From Apodemia mormo (lineage: Eukaryota > Arthropoda > Insecta > Lepidoptera > Riodinidae): DNA of 64,000 nucleotides. Made by a program: the position numbers and the translations under genes. This document shows, piece by piece, positions 50,343-61,790 of this stretch (the first letter of the stretch is position 1; each line of letters starts with the position of its first letter). The stretch lies in the NCBI GenBank assembly GCA_036924255.1, contig JAUPFN010000018.1, forward strand, positions 7,016,001 to 7,080,000. Direction: 5' to 3'. The notes beneath the pieces are model-generated. The model did not search any database, had not been told where the DNA came from, and saw only the letters and a list, made by a program, of their open reading frames with translations.

Positions 50343-50673
50343 TCTATATACATATAATAAAATCGTAGGAAAGTCAAAACTGTACATTGAATATTTTTTT
50401 AAAAGAATACTTGGGGCGTGATCTACAAGCGACATCGAAGCCAAAAATATAGTTTTTAGAATTTCTGTCTGTTTGTCTGTTTATCTGTTTGTCTGTATGT
50501 ATGTCCGGGGTAAACTCAAAAAGTACTGCATGAATTTACTTCTAATTTTGCATGAATATTACTAACAGGTCGGGTCAACATATAGGCTACATATTATCAC
50601 GCTATCACCTACGGGGGAGGTGCAGTGCGGAGTAAACGAAGTCCGCGCGGACGAAGTCGCGGGCAACAGCTAG
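50343..50673 (+). mobile_element. Helitron-like element, Hel-b, complete ends
   Basis: TCTATATACATATAATAAAA start after A; CTAG (50670-50673) followed by T; perfect GTCCGCGCGGAC hairpin before GAAGTCGCGGGCAACAG. Confidence 0.85.
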
Positions 50674-51421
50674 TACATAGATAAAAGGCTAGACTGCTAT
50701 ATTTTACCGTTTTTTTTTTAATGATGAATATTATATTTTAATACTTTTTAGCCTATTCTGAACAAAGACAACCCAAACCCACAAAAATCGTAACAAAATT
50801 GACCCTGTCGTTTTTGACTTATAGGTAAGTGGTGTAAGTAACATGAATTTTACATATATATAAATGAACAGCTAGACTGATATTTTTGACGTGAATACGT
50901 CTTTAAAATTGCCAGCATAGGGGGGACAGTTCAAAAAACGGATAATAACAAAATCGGGGGATACAGTTTGGTGTTATAGCTATTTAACTATCACCAATAT
51001 CCAAAATCTAATTATACCACTGGATAGCCAAAGATCAAAGCATTTGATAAGTTAAACGCGGATTACGATGCTTTGCGAATAGTGGAGCAGGAAAAGCCGC
51101 CATTTTTAATTAATTTTACTGCGTTACATATTTCGCATAATATGGTATATCTTTAGACTCAGAGCAACTATAAAATTCGATTACATTTTATTCAAAAGCT
51201 CTTGTAAAGATTTCTTGATTGTATAATTTTAAAAAATAATTTTCAACGTAATAGTAAATAATATATATAATAAAGGCTCTTAAGTGAAAAATTCAGAGCA
51301 AAATTGTAATCAGCTACAAAAAAATCTTTTAAAAGTTATATCCAAATACGAGGAATATATAACGTCTGAAAGATATTTTAAGTAGCAATCTAATGATAGC
51401 CATGAACCTCCATATGAAAAA
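50674..51421. other. Unassigned AT-rich stretch
   Basis: No recognised repeat or gene. 50680-50900 repeats AGGCTAGACTG and ACAGCTAGACTG about 190 bp apart. Confidence 0.35.
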
Positions 51422-51712
51422 GTGAAGAAGTGTCGAGAACGCAAAAAGATGAAGGGGTCCGAACCGATCAACGATGGCAACTGTACTGCTCGCCTTAAGG
51501 GCCTTTACAACTTTACCGGTCGTGGGCTCGAGCAGAGTGCTCAGTCAGAGCTTAAAGATGTGGATTTGTACGCCCTCCAACCTAAGGGTGTCTCTTGTGT
51601 GACCGATACTCGGCTTAGGGGTGGCGTCGTGATTTGTGATAAGAGGGTTCGCGGAATTGTCCCGTGTGTATTGTTTTGGTATGTTTCGTTGGCCACAGTT
51701 ATCAGGTCGTAG
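51422..51712 (+). other. GC-richer open frame of unknown origin
   Basis: An uninterrupted 96-codon frame (start GTG or the ATG at 51449) with composition unlike its surroundings. The predicted peptide is basic at the start (KKCRERKKMKG), with no recognisable domain, signal peptide or membrane segment. No upstream promoter or downstream polyadenylation signal was seen. Candidates are an exon of an unknown gene or a fragment of a retroelement ORF. The opposite strand is also fairly open over part of it, which lowers confidence. Confidence 0.3.
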
Positions 51713-51889
51713 GCATAGACGTATAGGCTATTCAGACTATAATATGGCAGCAAAAATCTCGTACGTTTCGCGGCAAGAAATGGTATGGCGTTGACATCTA
51801 GGAAAGATGTAGATAATGAGAAATTTGTTTACTTGTTATATATTCTACAGAGATCCAAAAAATGCCAAAACCGATTTTACCGTCCAAAA

Positions 51890-52160
51890 AATATAATTGA
51901 TATTTATTTAATTTCTTGCAATAAACGCCTTGATTACACATCCTGATTCCTGACGGATTGTTAATTGGAGCAAACGTTCGTGACCTGTTGTTAAAGCGAC
52001 CCGAAAAAAGGCGATCGTGCTCGTAAAGGAACCTGACAGTTAATTTCATTAAATAAATTGTCTACTGCTTAATTCTTTGAATAAACGTCTTGATTCCATC
52101 TTCTGACTTCTGACTGATATATAATTACAGGACTTGTATGTGCCGTCTTTAGTAAAATAA
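51890..52160 (+). repeat. Repeat L, diverged double copy
   Basis: TTCTTGCAATAAACGCCTTGATT then CTGACGGATTGTTAATTGG, and again TGAATAAACGTCTTGATTCC with CTGACTGATATATAATTACAGG: two partial units of repeat L in tandem. Confidence 0.5.
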
Positions 52161-52281
52161 TTAGTAATTTATTTATTACTATGGAGCACAATTTATTACC
52201 CACACATAATTGATTTTCTAAACGTAAACTCTTGTACTGTTTCAGTTTTCACAAATATATCTCGCCTATTAGACAAATAAG

Positions 52282-52535
52282 TTTGACCGCCCGCCCTGAT
52301 GGTGGAGTGGATAGCGAACAAACAAAAAGTTAGAGAGACAAACATTTATGCGATGAGCATAGACGTTAGTATTCTGGGTTTGGGTGTTTATTAAATCTAT
52401 TTGAATATTTATATATTATGTATCCTATGTATTAGAGTCGTTTACTGATACCCATACTACAAGCAAATAAATTGCTTACTTTGGGGTTAAATCAATTTGT
52501 GTAATTTGTTCAGTGATATTTATTATTATTATTTA
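52282..52535 (+). mobile_element. SINE-C, sense, damaged head
   Basis: GACCGCCCGCCCTGATGGTG starts the copy; the B box is lost. The body GATGAGCATAGACGTTAG to a TATTATTATTATT end is complete. Confidence 0.75.
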
Positions 52536-52699
52536 ATTTTGTATTTATGATGTACTTACATTTTAGTTTTTGTAATTTTCTGTTCAATAATTATGTTTTT
52601 AAAGCAATATAATAATGATGCTCTAATAAGTAGGTAAAATGTTGTTGTTGGCTTTTTGGCTTTAACATTAAAAAGTGATTGTAATATGAATAAATTAGA

Positions 52700-52800
52700 T
52701 TTTTAAAACAGTACAGGAGTTTATGTTTGGAAAACAATATGATGTAGATTCACCAAGTGCTGATGATGAAAAGTATTATCAGCAGTTGATGATGACTTCT
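52700..52800 (+). repeat. Weak Penelope 3'-module relic
   Basis: ACAGTACAGGAG and TAGATTCACCAAGTGCTGAT resemble AGTACAAGTG and AATTTCACCAAGTGCCGAC of the Penelope module at the right spacing. No hammerhead-like motif. Confidence 0.3.
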
Positions 52801-52920
52801 TCATAACATACTATATACTACATTTTTAATTTCTGTGTGTTATTTCTACAATATATAAAAAACATATTTTTTGTACCCCCCTTAATATATTCATTGTTTT
52901 TATTTTAAGTATTTGTTGTT

Positions 52921-53055
52921 ATAGCGGCAACGAAAGTACATAATTTGTGAAAATTTCAGATTTCTAGCTATCACGGTTTATGATACACCCTTGTGACAGA
53001 CAGACAGCGGATGCTTAGTAATAGGGTTCCGTTTTACCTTTTATGTATGACACCC
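52921..53055 (+). mobile_element. Repeat I, 3' part
   Basis: AGCGGCAACGAAAGTA, TTTCAGATTTCTAGCTATCA, GACAGACAGACAGCGGATGC and GGGTTCCGTTTTACC in family order. Confidence 0.65.
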
Positions 53056-53124
53056 TAAAAAGTGAAATGTTGTTTATATTATTATTACTCAAGTACGCTA
53101 CAGAAGATTTATAAGTTTCTTCTA

Positions 53125-53310
53125 AGTAGACTGTTTTCAATCGAGTTCCCGCAACAAAGGCTTAGGTTATGTCTTCCCAATCCTGACAGATCTTTAATTA
53201 TTACAGAACACGTTCATGTCAGCGCTGGAAAAGCGAACTGACGGTAAATTACTTACTGTTTTGTTATACGGCATAATTTATTACTGACGCATAGGCAAAG
53301 GGAATCCTTT
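53125..53310 (+). repeat. Repeat L, copy 2
   Basis: Closely matches 41066-41275 (CCTGACAGATCTTTAATTA, GTTCATGTCAGCGCTGGAA, GCAAAGGGAA). Confidence 0.7.
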
Positions 53311-53357
53311 AGCTAATTGCACCCCGATTTTCGAAAATCGAGTTTTCATTAGAGTTT

Positions 53358-53545
53358 CCACCTATTGAGTTCCACGGTGTATCTGTGAGCGTTCGAACTA
53401 TTTGAAGAAAATTTAGAAAACGCGATACGTTTCCGCATAAGTCAGCTAATTTTCACCTTTTGAGATTTACGAGGTATCTTAGCGTTTGAACTATTTGAAA
53501 AAGACTTAGTGAACACGATATGGTTCCACATAAGCCAGCGAATGG
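53358..53545. repeat. Diverged tandem duplication, about 95-bp unit
   Basis: 53358-53447 and 53451-53545 share TTYSACCTWTTGAG, GGTATCT, GCGTTYGAACTATTTGAA and CATAAGYCAGC. The second unit runs into the Tc1-like coding remnant, so part of that gene may be duplicated. Confidence 0.6.
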
Positions 53546-54140
53546 CCACATGTTAACACGACCTCACCGAAAAGCGCTCTTTCAGTTTGCGCGTACTAAT
53601 TCACATCGGATTTTGGAACTTTGGAGCCACGAACTCTTCACCGACAGGTCTAAAATTACAATTTATGGTAATGATTTAAGAAGAAATCTTCCAAAGAATA
53701 GGGAATGGTTTGACTTAGTGCTGTATTGAAGAAAAGGTGGGCTTAAGCGGTTCGTTAGGGAGAGTCTTGGTAGGTTTAAAGAATTAAATAACAATACTGT
53801 ACATGACGTGGTTATAGAACAACATCCACCATCATTAGTGATAGATACATTTGTATGTACTTAAAACCTCATGTGATGCAGCATGCAGGATATGTGGGCG
53901 CGCCGTTCTTTTTCATCCATGGTAAGGCATTTCATGCATGGCAATCGTACATACTGCGGGTACCGTCCGAGAATATCTTCTTGACGTGGATATCGGAGTC
54001 ATGGAATGGCCAGTAAGACGCACATACTCCAATCGAGCACTTATGGTACGAGCTAAAGAGACGTGTTCGGACTCGTCAGCCAGCTTTACAGATGGAAAGT
54101 ATAGGAATAGAAAATAACCGTAATAGAGAAATAGGAATTG
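53515..54140 (+). pseudogene. Decayed Tc1-like transposase
   Basis: The frame from 53520 reads KPANGHMLTRPHRKALFQFA then a degenerate WSHELFTDRSKITIYGNDLR, the region around the first catalytic Asp of Tc1-type enzymes (FSDESKF in the family). After frame changes, TVREYLLDVDIGVMEWP is followed by PIEHLWYELKRRVRTRQPAL, matching the block containing the catalytic Glu (D-x-NPIEHLW in the family). The second Asp region is too degraded to place. The N-terminal helix-turn-helix is absent or lies in the duplicated upstream DNA. Spacing suggests a DD34E-type enzyme. Multiple stops and shifts make it inactive. Confidence 0.8.
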
Positions 54141-54255
54141 GAAAAGCTTAACAGTGAAGTTAATTAATTCTATCTCTAATTGCACGAAAGCTGACGTAGA
54201 TGCCTGGTGGTGGTTACATAAATTATTGTAAAAAACATTGTTTTTGAAATAAACA

Positions 54256-54480
54256 TCTGTTTTCTTCAAAAAACCAGGATAGGTCGAATAGGTAGGCTCC
54301 ATTAGGGCGCCTACCTATTCGACTGATAATGTGTGTGGTCTTTTTTTCTGTATTGCTGAATGCAAAAAATGGTGGCAAATGAGCCAAGTGTGAAAAATTA
54401 TTTGATCAATATAACAATTATTTTTAGCTCAAAAATCCAGAATAGGTCGAATAGGTAAGCTCCATTAGGGCGCCTTCTTA
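54256..54480. repeat. Direct repeat pair with hairpin
   Basis: CAGGATAGGTCGAATAGGTAG plus GCTCCATTAGGGCGCC at 54274-54312 recurs as CAGAATAGGTCGAATAGGTA plus the same end at 54439-54474. In the first copy GTCGAATAGGTAGGC (54283-54297) pairs exactly with 54309-54323. Confidence 0.65.
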
Positions 54481-54483
54481 AAC

Positions 54484-54600
54484 TTATTCGGGTAAACTTA
54501 TACATTGTGGCCACAGTAACATTAGACCTCGCCACAAGATAGCAACGCAACATTAACACCTTTGGTATCTATAGGCGATGGTTGACTCTTACCATCAGCA
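54484..54600 (+). mobile_element. RepA, middle fragment
   Basis: GTAAACTTATACATTGTGGC, then CCTCGCCACAAGATAGCAAC and CGATGGTTGACTCTTACCAT; tail missing. Confidence 0.75.
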
Positions 54601-55423
54601 GATTTTTGGAAAGAAACGAGCAATATTTTATCAAGTATTTTTGAATATTCATTGCTTTTTGATGAGCTAACCGCTATTTTGAAAAATACTTTATTATCTC
54701 TCCTATATAGTATGTAAAAAAGCCTATCCTATCGTCAAATGTATTATTTGGTAGCTTAATACAATCATAATGACACAGATGTCATTATTTTATGGATATT
54801 AATAGATAAATTTTCAAAATATTGATTTGATTTAAGGCAAGATATTTTGACGCGCGTCAATTCTATAGGAAATGGGCGGCGCGGTATGTTCTAAAGCCGC
54901 TGGGAAACGTGTTAATTTTCGGATAAATAAATATAGGATTTCAGCCCAAAACCAAAATTTAGTGCATTCTTTTTGTATTTAAAACTAAATATCACCATAT
55001 AAAAATCATGTGGAAGATTAGAAATATTATTAACAAATTATTTGTTTTAGTAATTTTTTAGCCTGTTTTAGGAATTTTATATGATCGAGTAAAGTACATT
55101 CAATCATGTAATAAGTTAGCACATTCCTTAGATAATATCTTCAGGTATATCGTGTAATTTTGGTAAAATTGATACCTATTTAACAATCAATAAAGCAAAA
55201 AACGTGATTTAGTAAACCAGTTTTTCCCGTTTGTTCCGATGCCTCGCCTTAAGGAAAAGTTTTTTAAATTTTTTAGTCTAAACTCCAAAAAAATTTAGAA
55301 TCAAAATGAAGCATATTAAAAAAAAATTTAAGAAAAATTTTTTTTTGATACTGTCGTTGACCTACCTTTATACCATACCTCTTTCGGATCGGAGAGGGTT
55401 TTTTACACATTGTATACAATGCA
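54601..55423. other. Unassigned AT-rich stretch
   Basis: No gene. 54845-54905 is a short GC-richer patch with TTTTGACGCGCGTCAATT, a palindrome around ACGCGCGT. Confidence 0.35.
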
Positions 55424-55478
55424 GAAAAATATTTTAGTTGAACAAAACTAACCGTTTTGTTCAACTAAAATATTTTTC
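55424..55478. repeat. Perfect hairpin, 25-bp arms, 5-nt loop
   Basis: 55424-55448 and 55454-55478 are exact reverse complements around TAACC. Not repeated elsewhere in the window. Confidence 0.85.
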
Positions 55479-56157
55479 TTCATATTTTAAATTCGCGAAA
55501 TGTGCATATTCCTGACCGTTAATTGCACTCGATTGACAAAACCGCGGACGTGGTAGGCTACAAGTTACAACTGCAAGCGTTGTTATAGATCACGACTACC
55601 GTCGACGCATCAACGACTGCCGCCAACGTTTATTGACAACTGTAGTTTCCTCTGCCATTTGGTAATGTGCCGCTCATGTATATGAGCCCTTACTGGCAGG
55701 CGAAGCTGCGCAGGTCAGCTAGTAGATATTAAAGGGCTTTTGGGAATACATATAGGCACTGACCAGAAATTCAGAACATAACTATCAGTACACATTTGCC
55801 GTAAGCGTCCCAAGGCGTATCATTACGTTAAATTCTACGCAGTTTAGTTTTATCGTTATGTTCATGTACGACCAAAACTTATTTATTTCGTGTATCATTT
55901 GCTTATATCAGGTGAAAAAAATTGTAATAACGATTAGTGTTTTCCTGTAATAGTAATTGGTACCTTCTGGAAATTGCGGGATTTTGGACGCAAGGTTTTT
56001 AAGGTACGGTACAAGTTGTAAGCTGGACCGACAATGTAATAAAATTTCTATATTGATACTTCAAGCGAATACTTTGTAGCCCATTTTTGCGAAAATTGCA
56101 CGGGATGAAGCGTAGAAATTTGACACAGCTGAAGTTTATATGATTAAAGACAACACA
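55479..56157. other. Unassigned stretch with Helitron end
   Basis: 55686-55722 (GCAGGCGAAGCTGCGCAGGT, then CAG and CTAG) is the 3' terminus of a Hel-e element without its body. The preceding 55530-55660 is GC-richer but has no domain-bearing frame. Confidence 0.4.
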
Positions 56158-56414
56158 AAGTATCTTCACGTCCATATCCCCGAAGAGGTAGGGAGAGGCA
56201 CAACAAGCGCACCCACGATTAGCCAAAGATACTTGGTCCCACGATTTGATAGATGGCAAACCTATCTCCAACCGGGCACTTTACAATCCCGGGCAACGTT
56301 GTTTTTATCAGAAAAATGAAAAAAAAAAACATTTTTGAATCGCCCGACCCAGGAATCAAACCCAGGACCTCATGTAGTCAACTCCGACACCGGACCACTA
56401 GACCATAGACATGA
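56158..56414 (-). mobile_element. SINE-B
   Basis: Minus strand with body AGTATCTTCACGTCCATATC at left and tRNA-like head at right (CCTGGGTTTGATTCCTGGGT complement region). Confidence 0.85.
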
Positions 56415-56458
56415 TAACATTTTTATATATTATTTTGTACATTAGAAATGAATTACAT

Positions 56459-56706
56459 TTTTTTTATATCATAAGATAGCAAACAAGTAGATAGATCTCC
56501 CTATGAAAAGAGTCAACTATCGCCTATGATACCAAATATGTTAATGGTGCGTTGCTATCTTGTGGTGAGGTCTTATTCCACATGCATAAGTTTATCGGCT
56601 ACCTTACCCTCTAAACCGGAACACGACAGCAACAAGCACTGACGCTATTGCGGCAGGAATAGGTAAGGCGGTGATACCAGACCTGGGCGAGACAATGCAG
56701 AACTCC
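56459..56706 (-). mobile_element. RepA, 5'-truncated
   Basis: Antisense from a T-run and ATATCATAAGATAGCAAACA to GAGACAATGCAGAACTCCAC. Confidence 0.8.
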
Positions 56707-56739
56707 ACTTATTATTATTTTGTTTCTCATGTATTATTA

Positions 56740-56850
56740 TTATTTTAAATGTTGCACTTGTACTATTTTATAACATATAAAAAATTAATCATGACAGAGT
56801 TTGACCAAGTGCCGAACATGGAGAGTATAAAAAAGTTTTTTCATATACAC
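56740..56850 (+). repeat. Penelope 3'-module relic
   Basis: GCACTTGTACTATTTTATAA, GACAGAGTTTGACCAAGTGC and GAACATGGAGAGTATAAAA follow the order of the Penelope module at 14280-14360. The hammerhead-like part is missing. Confidence 0.4.
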
Positions 56851-57573
56851 ATGTATATAAGAAAAAAAAACACATGTTTATACTATTTTCAACTGACGAA
56901 AAAACGGAGGTTATCAGTTTGACATGTATGTTTGTTATTTTATTGATTCAGGCGTTACTTTGCGGAAATCCATTATTAAAAAGGTGAAATTAATTTAATT
57001 TGCTATTATCCGCAAACTATTCTATGTATCCTCCGTGGTGGTACCGAAAAGAGAGACGCTGGTTTAATAAATGGATAAGACTCACCGATGGTTCCGATCA
57101 AACGAAGACCCCAGCGGCACACTTATCCGTCCACATCCACCACACTTTTACAACCACGACCACGCCGGCACCAATCACAAAAGCAAATTAATAAAAAAAT
57201 AATAAAAATATATTAAATAAAATTAATATTATATAAAGCAATAATAATAATATAAAGCATATTATTATTATCATTTTATATTAGAATTAGATAATATTTG
57301 AGTATGATAATCTATTTACGTGTTCAAGCACGTGTATTGAATTTCGTAAGTGTAGATATGTTTGTATTTTTATATATTTTTTTGAGAATTTCTGGGGAAA
57401 TAGAAACCATTTCGAGGTAAAATATTTTAGATTTAAATAAGGTATATTCCAATTTAGGAAACAGTTTAAGTTTCATCAAAATGGTTCAGTTTTTTTTGAG
57501 ATATGGGTATTGTTGACAGATATTTGAAGAATCACTATTTCTACTAGTGTCTACTATTTTTGAAGAGTTACTG
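56851..57573. other. Unassigned stretch
   Basis: The short open frame at 57000-57191 is richer in C and has a Thr/Pro/His-rich end (HHTFTTTTTPAPITKAN), with no recognisable domain. The rest is AT-rich. Confidence 0.3.
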
Positions 57574-57943
57574 TTTTCCCCGTATTGGTTCCAGGCTCCT
57601 TTAAAGAATAGGCCAACTGCCGTTTTGCCAGGCAGGTCGTAAAAGGCGTCCGATTGGCTATTCAAGTCACTATCATCGTGGCTCCTAGGTGGTAGAATCC
57701 TGCATTGTCTCGCCCGGGTCTGGTACCACCGCCTTACCTCTTCCTGCCGCAATAGTGTCAGTGCTTGTCACTGTCGTGTTCCGGTTTGTAGGGTAAGGTA
57801 TCCGGTAAAGTTATGCATGTGGCATTCGATCTCGCCACTTGGTAGTAACGCACCATTAACATCTTTGGTAACTATAGGCTATGGTTAACTCTTTCCATCA
57901 GGAGACTTATCTGCTGGTTTGCTATCTTATGATATAAAAAAAT
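57574..57943 (+). mobile_element. RepA, full length
   Basis: Sense copy from CCCCGTATTGGTTCCAGGCT to CTTATGATATAAAAAAATG, moderately diverged. Confidence 0.85.
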
Positions 57944-58383
57944 GTTAAAAGTTAAAGCACAAAATAAATATATACAGAAGTCAATCTCATGTATGTACTT
58001 CACATTAATACTTACGATCAGCGATCACCCTAGGGTTATCAGCTTTAGATAGTGGCACTTGTATCTAGGTGTTTTATTTATTGTTGGGAATGAAACGGAA
58101 ATAACGGAAATGTAAACCAATAATAACTAAAATATTTTAATGTTATTTTTATTCCTAGTACAATTTTTATTCACAAAAAGTTCACTGACGCGTGTTTCAA
58201 GCGGGTGGCACTCGCGATTACACTACCCAAACCCAGAAATACTAATTTCAGCATCATATATTTAAATAGCACTTTAATGTAATATTATATAGAGTTAATG
58301 TAATATTTCGTACCATTTTTGGGATTTGCATTCTAATATTTTTTATATTTGCTGGGGTTTTTCGATCTCTTCTTTCATTAGAC
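57944..58383. other. Unassigned stretch
   Basis: AT-rich, with nothing recognised except a CTACCCAAACCCAGAAATAC phrase at 58221, which is similar to the SINE-C body and may be a small fragment of it. Confidence 0.35.
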
Positions 58384-58669
58384 CTTATAAATAATAATAT
58401 ATAATAATATTTACGGGACAAATTACACTTACTGATCTAACCCCAAAGTAAGCAAATTATTTGCTTGTGTTATCTGTGTTAGTCAACGATACTAATACAT
58501 AGAAATACATATATAAATACTAGAATATATTTAATAAACACCCAAACCCGGAAATACAAACATTTATGCTCATCACACAAATGCTTGTCCCCGTCGGGGA
58601 TCGAACCCGAGCTCGGTCGATTGCGTAGTCAGGGCCGCTAACCACACGACCAACGCGGCGGTCAAATAT
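58384..58669 (-). mobile_element. SINE-C
   Basis: Minus strand; ATAATAATATATAATAATAT tail at left, complete body, and head at right with GGTTCGATCCCCGACGGGGA complement. Well preserved. Confidence 0.9.
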
Positions 58670-59321
58670 GGTTATAAATGTAATTGCTTAATGCTTTTAT
58701 CGGTCAATATACTCTCAAATTCGAATTTAACCGTGTTGTCTTGTGTGGCACAAGGAAAAAGTATAATTGTATTTTTATTAGATCTAAATGAAAAAAATAA
58801 TTACCTATCGCTTACGTTTATGTATCGAACCAAACACTCACACTGCCTGTTACATTATGGTGTGCGTGTTCAGAATTTTATGAGCGTCCAAATGAACCTG
58901 AAAATGTTATTTCTCTCCGAACATCTGTTTAATTATGCCAAAAGGTCTTAGCAATGCTTTTTTCGTTAAATAGATAATGGGGTTCTGTTTTCCTTTTAAC
59001 CTGGCAATTGTAGAATAAAGAGGAACAAAAATATCAAATTCATATGTATTTTAATTTTTTTTGAATATATTTTATATTTTTGAATTTATTTTATATTTTT
59101 TAATTTAATTTATATTTTTGAATTTATTTTATTTATTTAGTTTTTTTAATGTACTACTAAGTTTAAAATAAAGGCGAATTATGCCTAGTGTCATTTTCTA
59201 CTAGTTAACTTTTAGGCCAACAAAATGTAGGTATGCCCTGCCTCCGAAAGGATAATATGTAAGAATCTAATTGAGCTCGTTATAGTGAATTCAAAAATAT
59301 ACTGCGTTCACTATTTTAAAA
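58670..59321. other. Unassigned stretch with AT minisatellite-like tract
   Basis: 59050-59145 is an imperfect tandem of about 20 bp, GAATTTATTTTATATTTTT. The open frame at 58691-58951 has no recognisable domain. Confidence 0.4.
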
Positions 59322-59554
59322 AGCATCTTCACGCCCATATTCCCGAAGAGGTAGGCGATTAACCGAAGATTAACTTAGGCCCACAATGTGATAGATGGCA
59401 AACCTATCGCCAACCGGGCACTTTTCCAATCCTGCTTAACGTTGTTTTTATCAAAAAACTGAAAAAAAAACATTTTTGAAGTGCGTGACATGGGAATCGA
59501 ACCCGGGACCTTATGTAGTCAACACCAACACCGGACCGCTAAACCACAGAGGCG
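59322..59554 (-). mobile_element. SINE-B, shortened body
   Basis: Minus strand; the body is missing the AGAGGTACAACAAGTGCACC segment. The tRNA-like head is clear (GGGAATCGAACCCGGGACCT). Confidence 0.8.
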
Positions 59555-60200
59555 ATATAAAATATTAAGATATTATTTTCTTGTTGTTTATGTAATATTA
59601 GGATTTCTAAGGAATACATATAAAACATAACGTTAAACATGTAAAAATACTTGTAAATACATAAGCACATAGCATACTCACAAATAAATAAATAAATATA
59701 TTCGATATATTGTGTCACATGCTTGCACAGCAATTCATGTAGTGTGATAACTATAAGCTATAAAAAATATTTTCTTACCAATCTACGATTTTGTTTATAC
59801 GTTTTTTAGATTTTGTTTTATGTGAACAAAAACTTATTATCAGCTTAACGCAACGACAAGAGCAGCTCATTCTGGTTTCGGACAGGATCATGAAGTATTA
59901 GGTATAGGTGGAGCTAGCACTCATATTAATCAATTGAACCAAATATTTACGTTATATCTCACTCTATGAGGTCTCGTCATCTCTTTTTACACAGCTGTGT
60001 TAGAAAGAGAGGGTAAGATCTCAGAAGATGACAACAATATTTAAAATTTGGTTACAAGTAGGTGTTAGAAGTGCTGCCTCCAGATATAATACAGCTTCAT
60101 GGGCAGGATTCACTGTGAATGAGTCAGAGAAAAAATTGGAGCGGTGTAGAGGAATGACAGAGTCAGATTGTCAGATGATCGAATGTGCAAGTTGTGGGGG
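59555..60200. other. Unassigned stretch
   Basis: The frame at 60028-60249 is open but has no recognisable domain, and it runs into the pogo-like TIR. 59840-60000 is GC-richer. Confidence 0.3.
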
Positions 60201-61039
60201 CAGTAGAACCTCTTTAAGTCGAGCGTCGATAAATCGAAAACCTCTTTAACTCGAAAAAAAACTTCGTTCCCTTCTTTTCAAACCTCTAAACCTCACTGTT
60301 TGAAATTTAGACCTCTATAAATCGAAATAATTTGTGAACTCCTAAAAGTAGGTAAAGGTAAAGTTCTACGTGTATCCAGAAAAATCTACATGTATCGAGT
60401 AAACAATGAATCACTTCTTATTGTAAACAACTTATGATAGTACACGCTATTTTCACCCTTATGTCCTATACCACAAAGTCCATTACGGTATAGCCATTCG
60501 GATAACGGCCAATTATTTTTTTATTAATAGGAGTAGCTATCTCATTCTTTCATTTCTAGATCCCTCCAGCGTTCCAACTCTTCACGTTTCTACATTATTC
60601 GTAACAATAGTAATGTTTTATTTAGAGCCTTTAAAACTTAAACAATTTACCGAGAATGAGTTCTATAAAAATGATAAATGACGTTTACACGCGCTTGTTG
60701 GTCGTCAGGTATTTCATTTTGGGTACTTGTTACGTATTATTTTTTAAATTTTATCGAAGCAAGTCATTTTTTCAAAAATAGCAAAAGTAGTCTGGTTCTA
60801 CCGCAATATACAGTCTTATTAACGGTTTATGAATGTTTTTTTTTAAATGAGTGGTGTAAAATGTTAACTGAAAACTTCTCGAAAAGTTGTTCTCTCTTTC
60901 TCAAATTTATTTAGAATGAATCTTAACCTCTACAATTAGAATTGAAATCCATCTATGTCGAAGTCCTTGATAAGTCGAAAGTTCTATAATTCGATTATTT
61001 GGCGTATCCTTTAAATTTCTATATATAAAGGTTCTACTG
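60201..61039. mobile_element. Nonautonomous pogo-like element
   Basis: Left end CAGTAGAACCTCTTTAAGTC; right end complement CAGTAGAACCTTTATATATA. The right side is followed by TA. Subterminal TCGAAA, AAATCGAA and ATAAGTCGAA motifs occur at both ends, a pattern of pogo/Tigger-type elements. Length 839 bp, no transposase. The interior contains repeat S (60360-60625). Confidence 0.65.
60360..60625 (-). repeat. Repeat S, inverted copy inside the pogo-like element
   Basis: Reverse complement of 34845-35105 over about 250 bp, with scattered differences and an approximately 40-bp gap. Contained within the TIRs at 60201 and 61039. Confidence 0.65.
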
Positions 61040-61654
61040 TATTACATAATAATACAAATTTAGGTCTTAGAGCGGACTAAAAACTATTGTGACTAGGGTA
61101 CATAAGGTCCTAAGATTATGTCGCTAAGTGATAGCATACCAGCGAAGCTGATTGTACGTAAATGAAATGCGGTCAAACTTACGCAATCAAAATATAAAGC
61201 GAATGGATTTATAAAGTAGTTGCTTTAATTTCAAAAAGTAAACTAGTAGAAACGTTGGTATAGCAGACTTCTTTGTTGTCAGGTATAGGTAAACTAATGT
61301 TTGAGCCAGCAGTATTTTGTTTTTTAGTGGTAAAATGTTGATTAAAAGATCGTAAATGTGCTGAGACGCTGTGTCTATGAGCTGAATCACTGGAACCAGT
61401 AACTTAGCTCATAGATACAGCTGTATACTTTGAACTTCTAGGTGTTATTGCAGTCAATGTAAAAGCCTATATACTTTACTGAAGGAGTGAATATGATTAT
61501 AGAATTAAACCGAAGGAAACGAAGCTAAATCATTTTTTTCCAATTGACGCTTAGTCTAAACTCTGAGAACATTGAAAGTATTATTTATTATGGTTATCCC
61601 TTAATTAATTATATCGATATGCTCATAACTGCAGATCATTGGTGCTTAGATTAG
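61040..61654. other. Unassigned stretch
   Basis: AT-rich. 61370-61425 has an imperfect foldback (TCTATGAGCTGAATCACTGG ... CCAGTAACTTAGCTCATAGA). Confidence 0.4.
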
Positions 61655-61790
61655 AATCAGAGCTTATTCATTCTTAATAATCTGGCAATGCAACTGCAAA
61701 ACCTCTGATATTGCTAATGCCCATGAGCGTTGTAGATCACTTACCATCAAGTTAACCTCTTGCTCATTTGCCCCTTTTTAAAATAAATAA
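61655..61790 (+). mobile_element. LINE 3' tail, decayed
   Basis: Contains CTGGCAATGCAACTGCAAAA, TGCCCATGAGCGTTGTAGAT, CACTTACCATCAAGTTAACC and GCTCATTTGCC, ending in AAATAAATAAATAA. This order is typical of 3' ends of lepidopteran jockey/CR1-like elements. No readable ORF. Confidence 0.55.
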
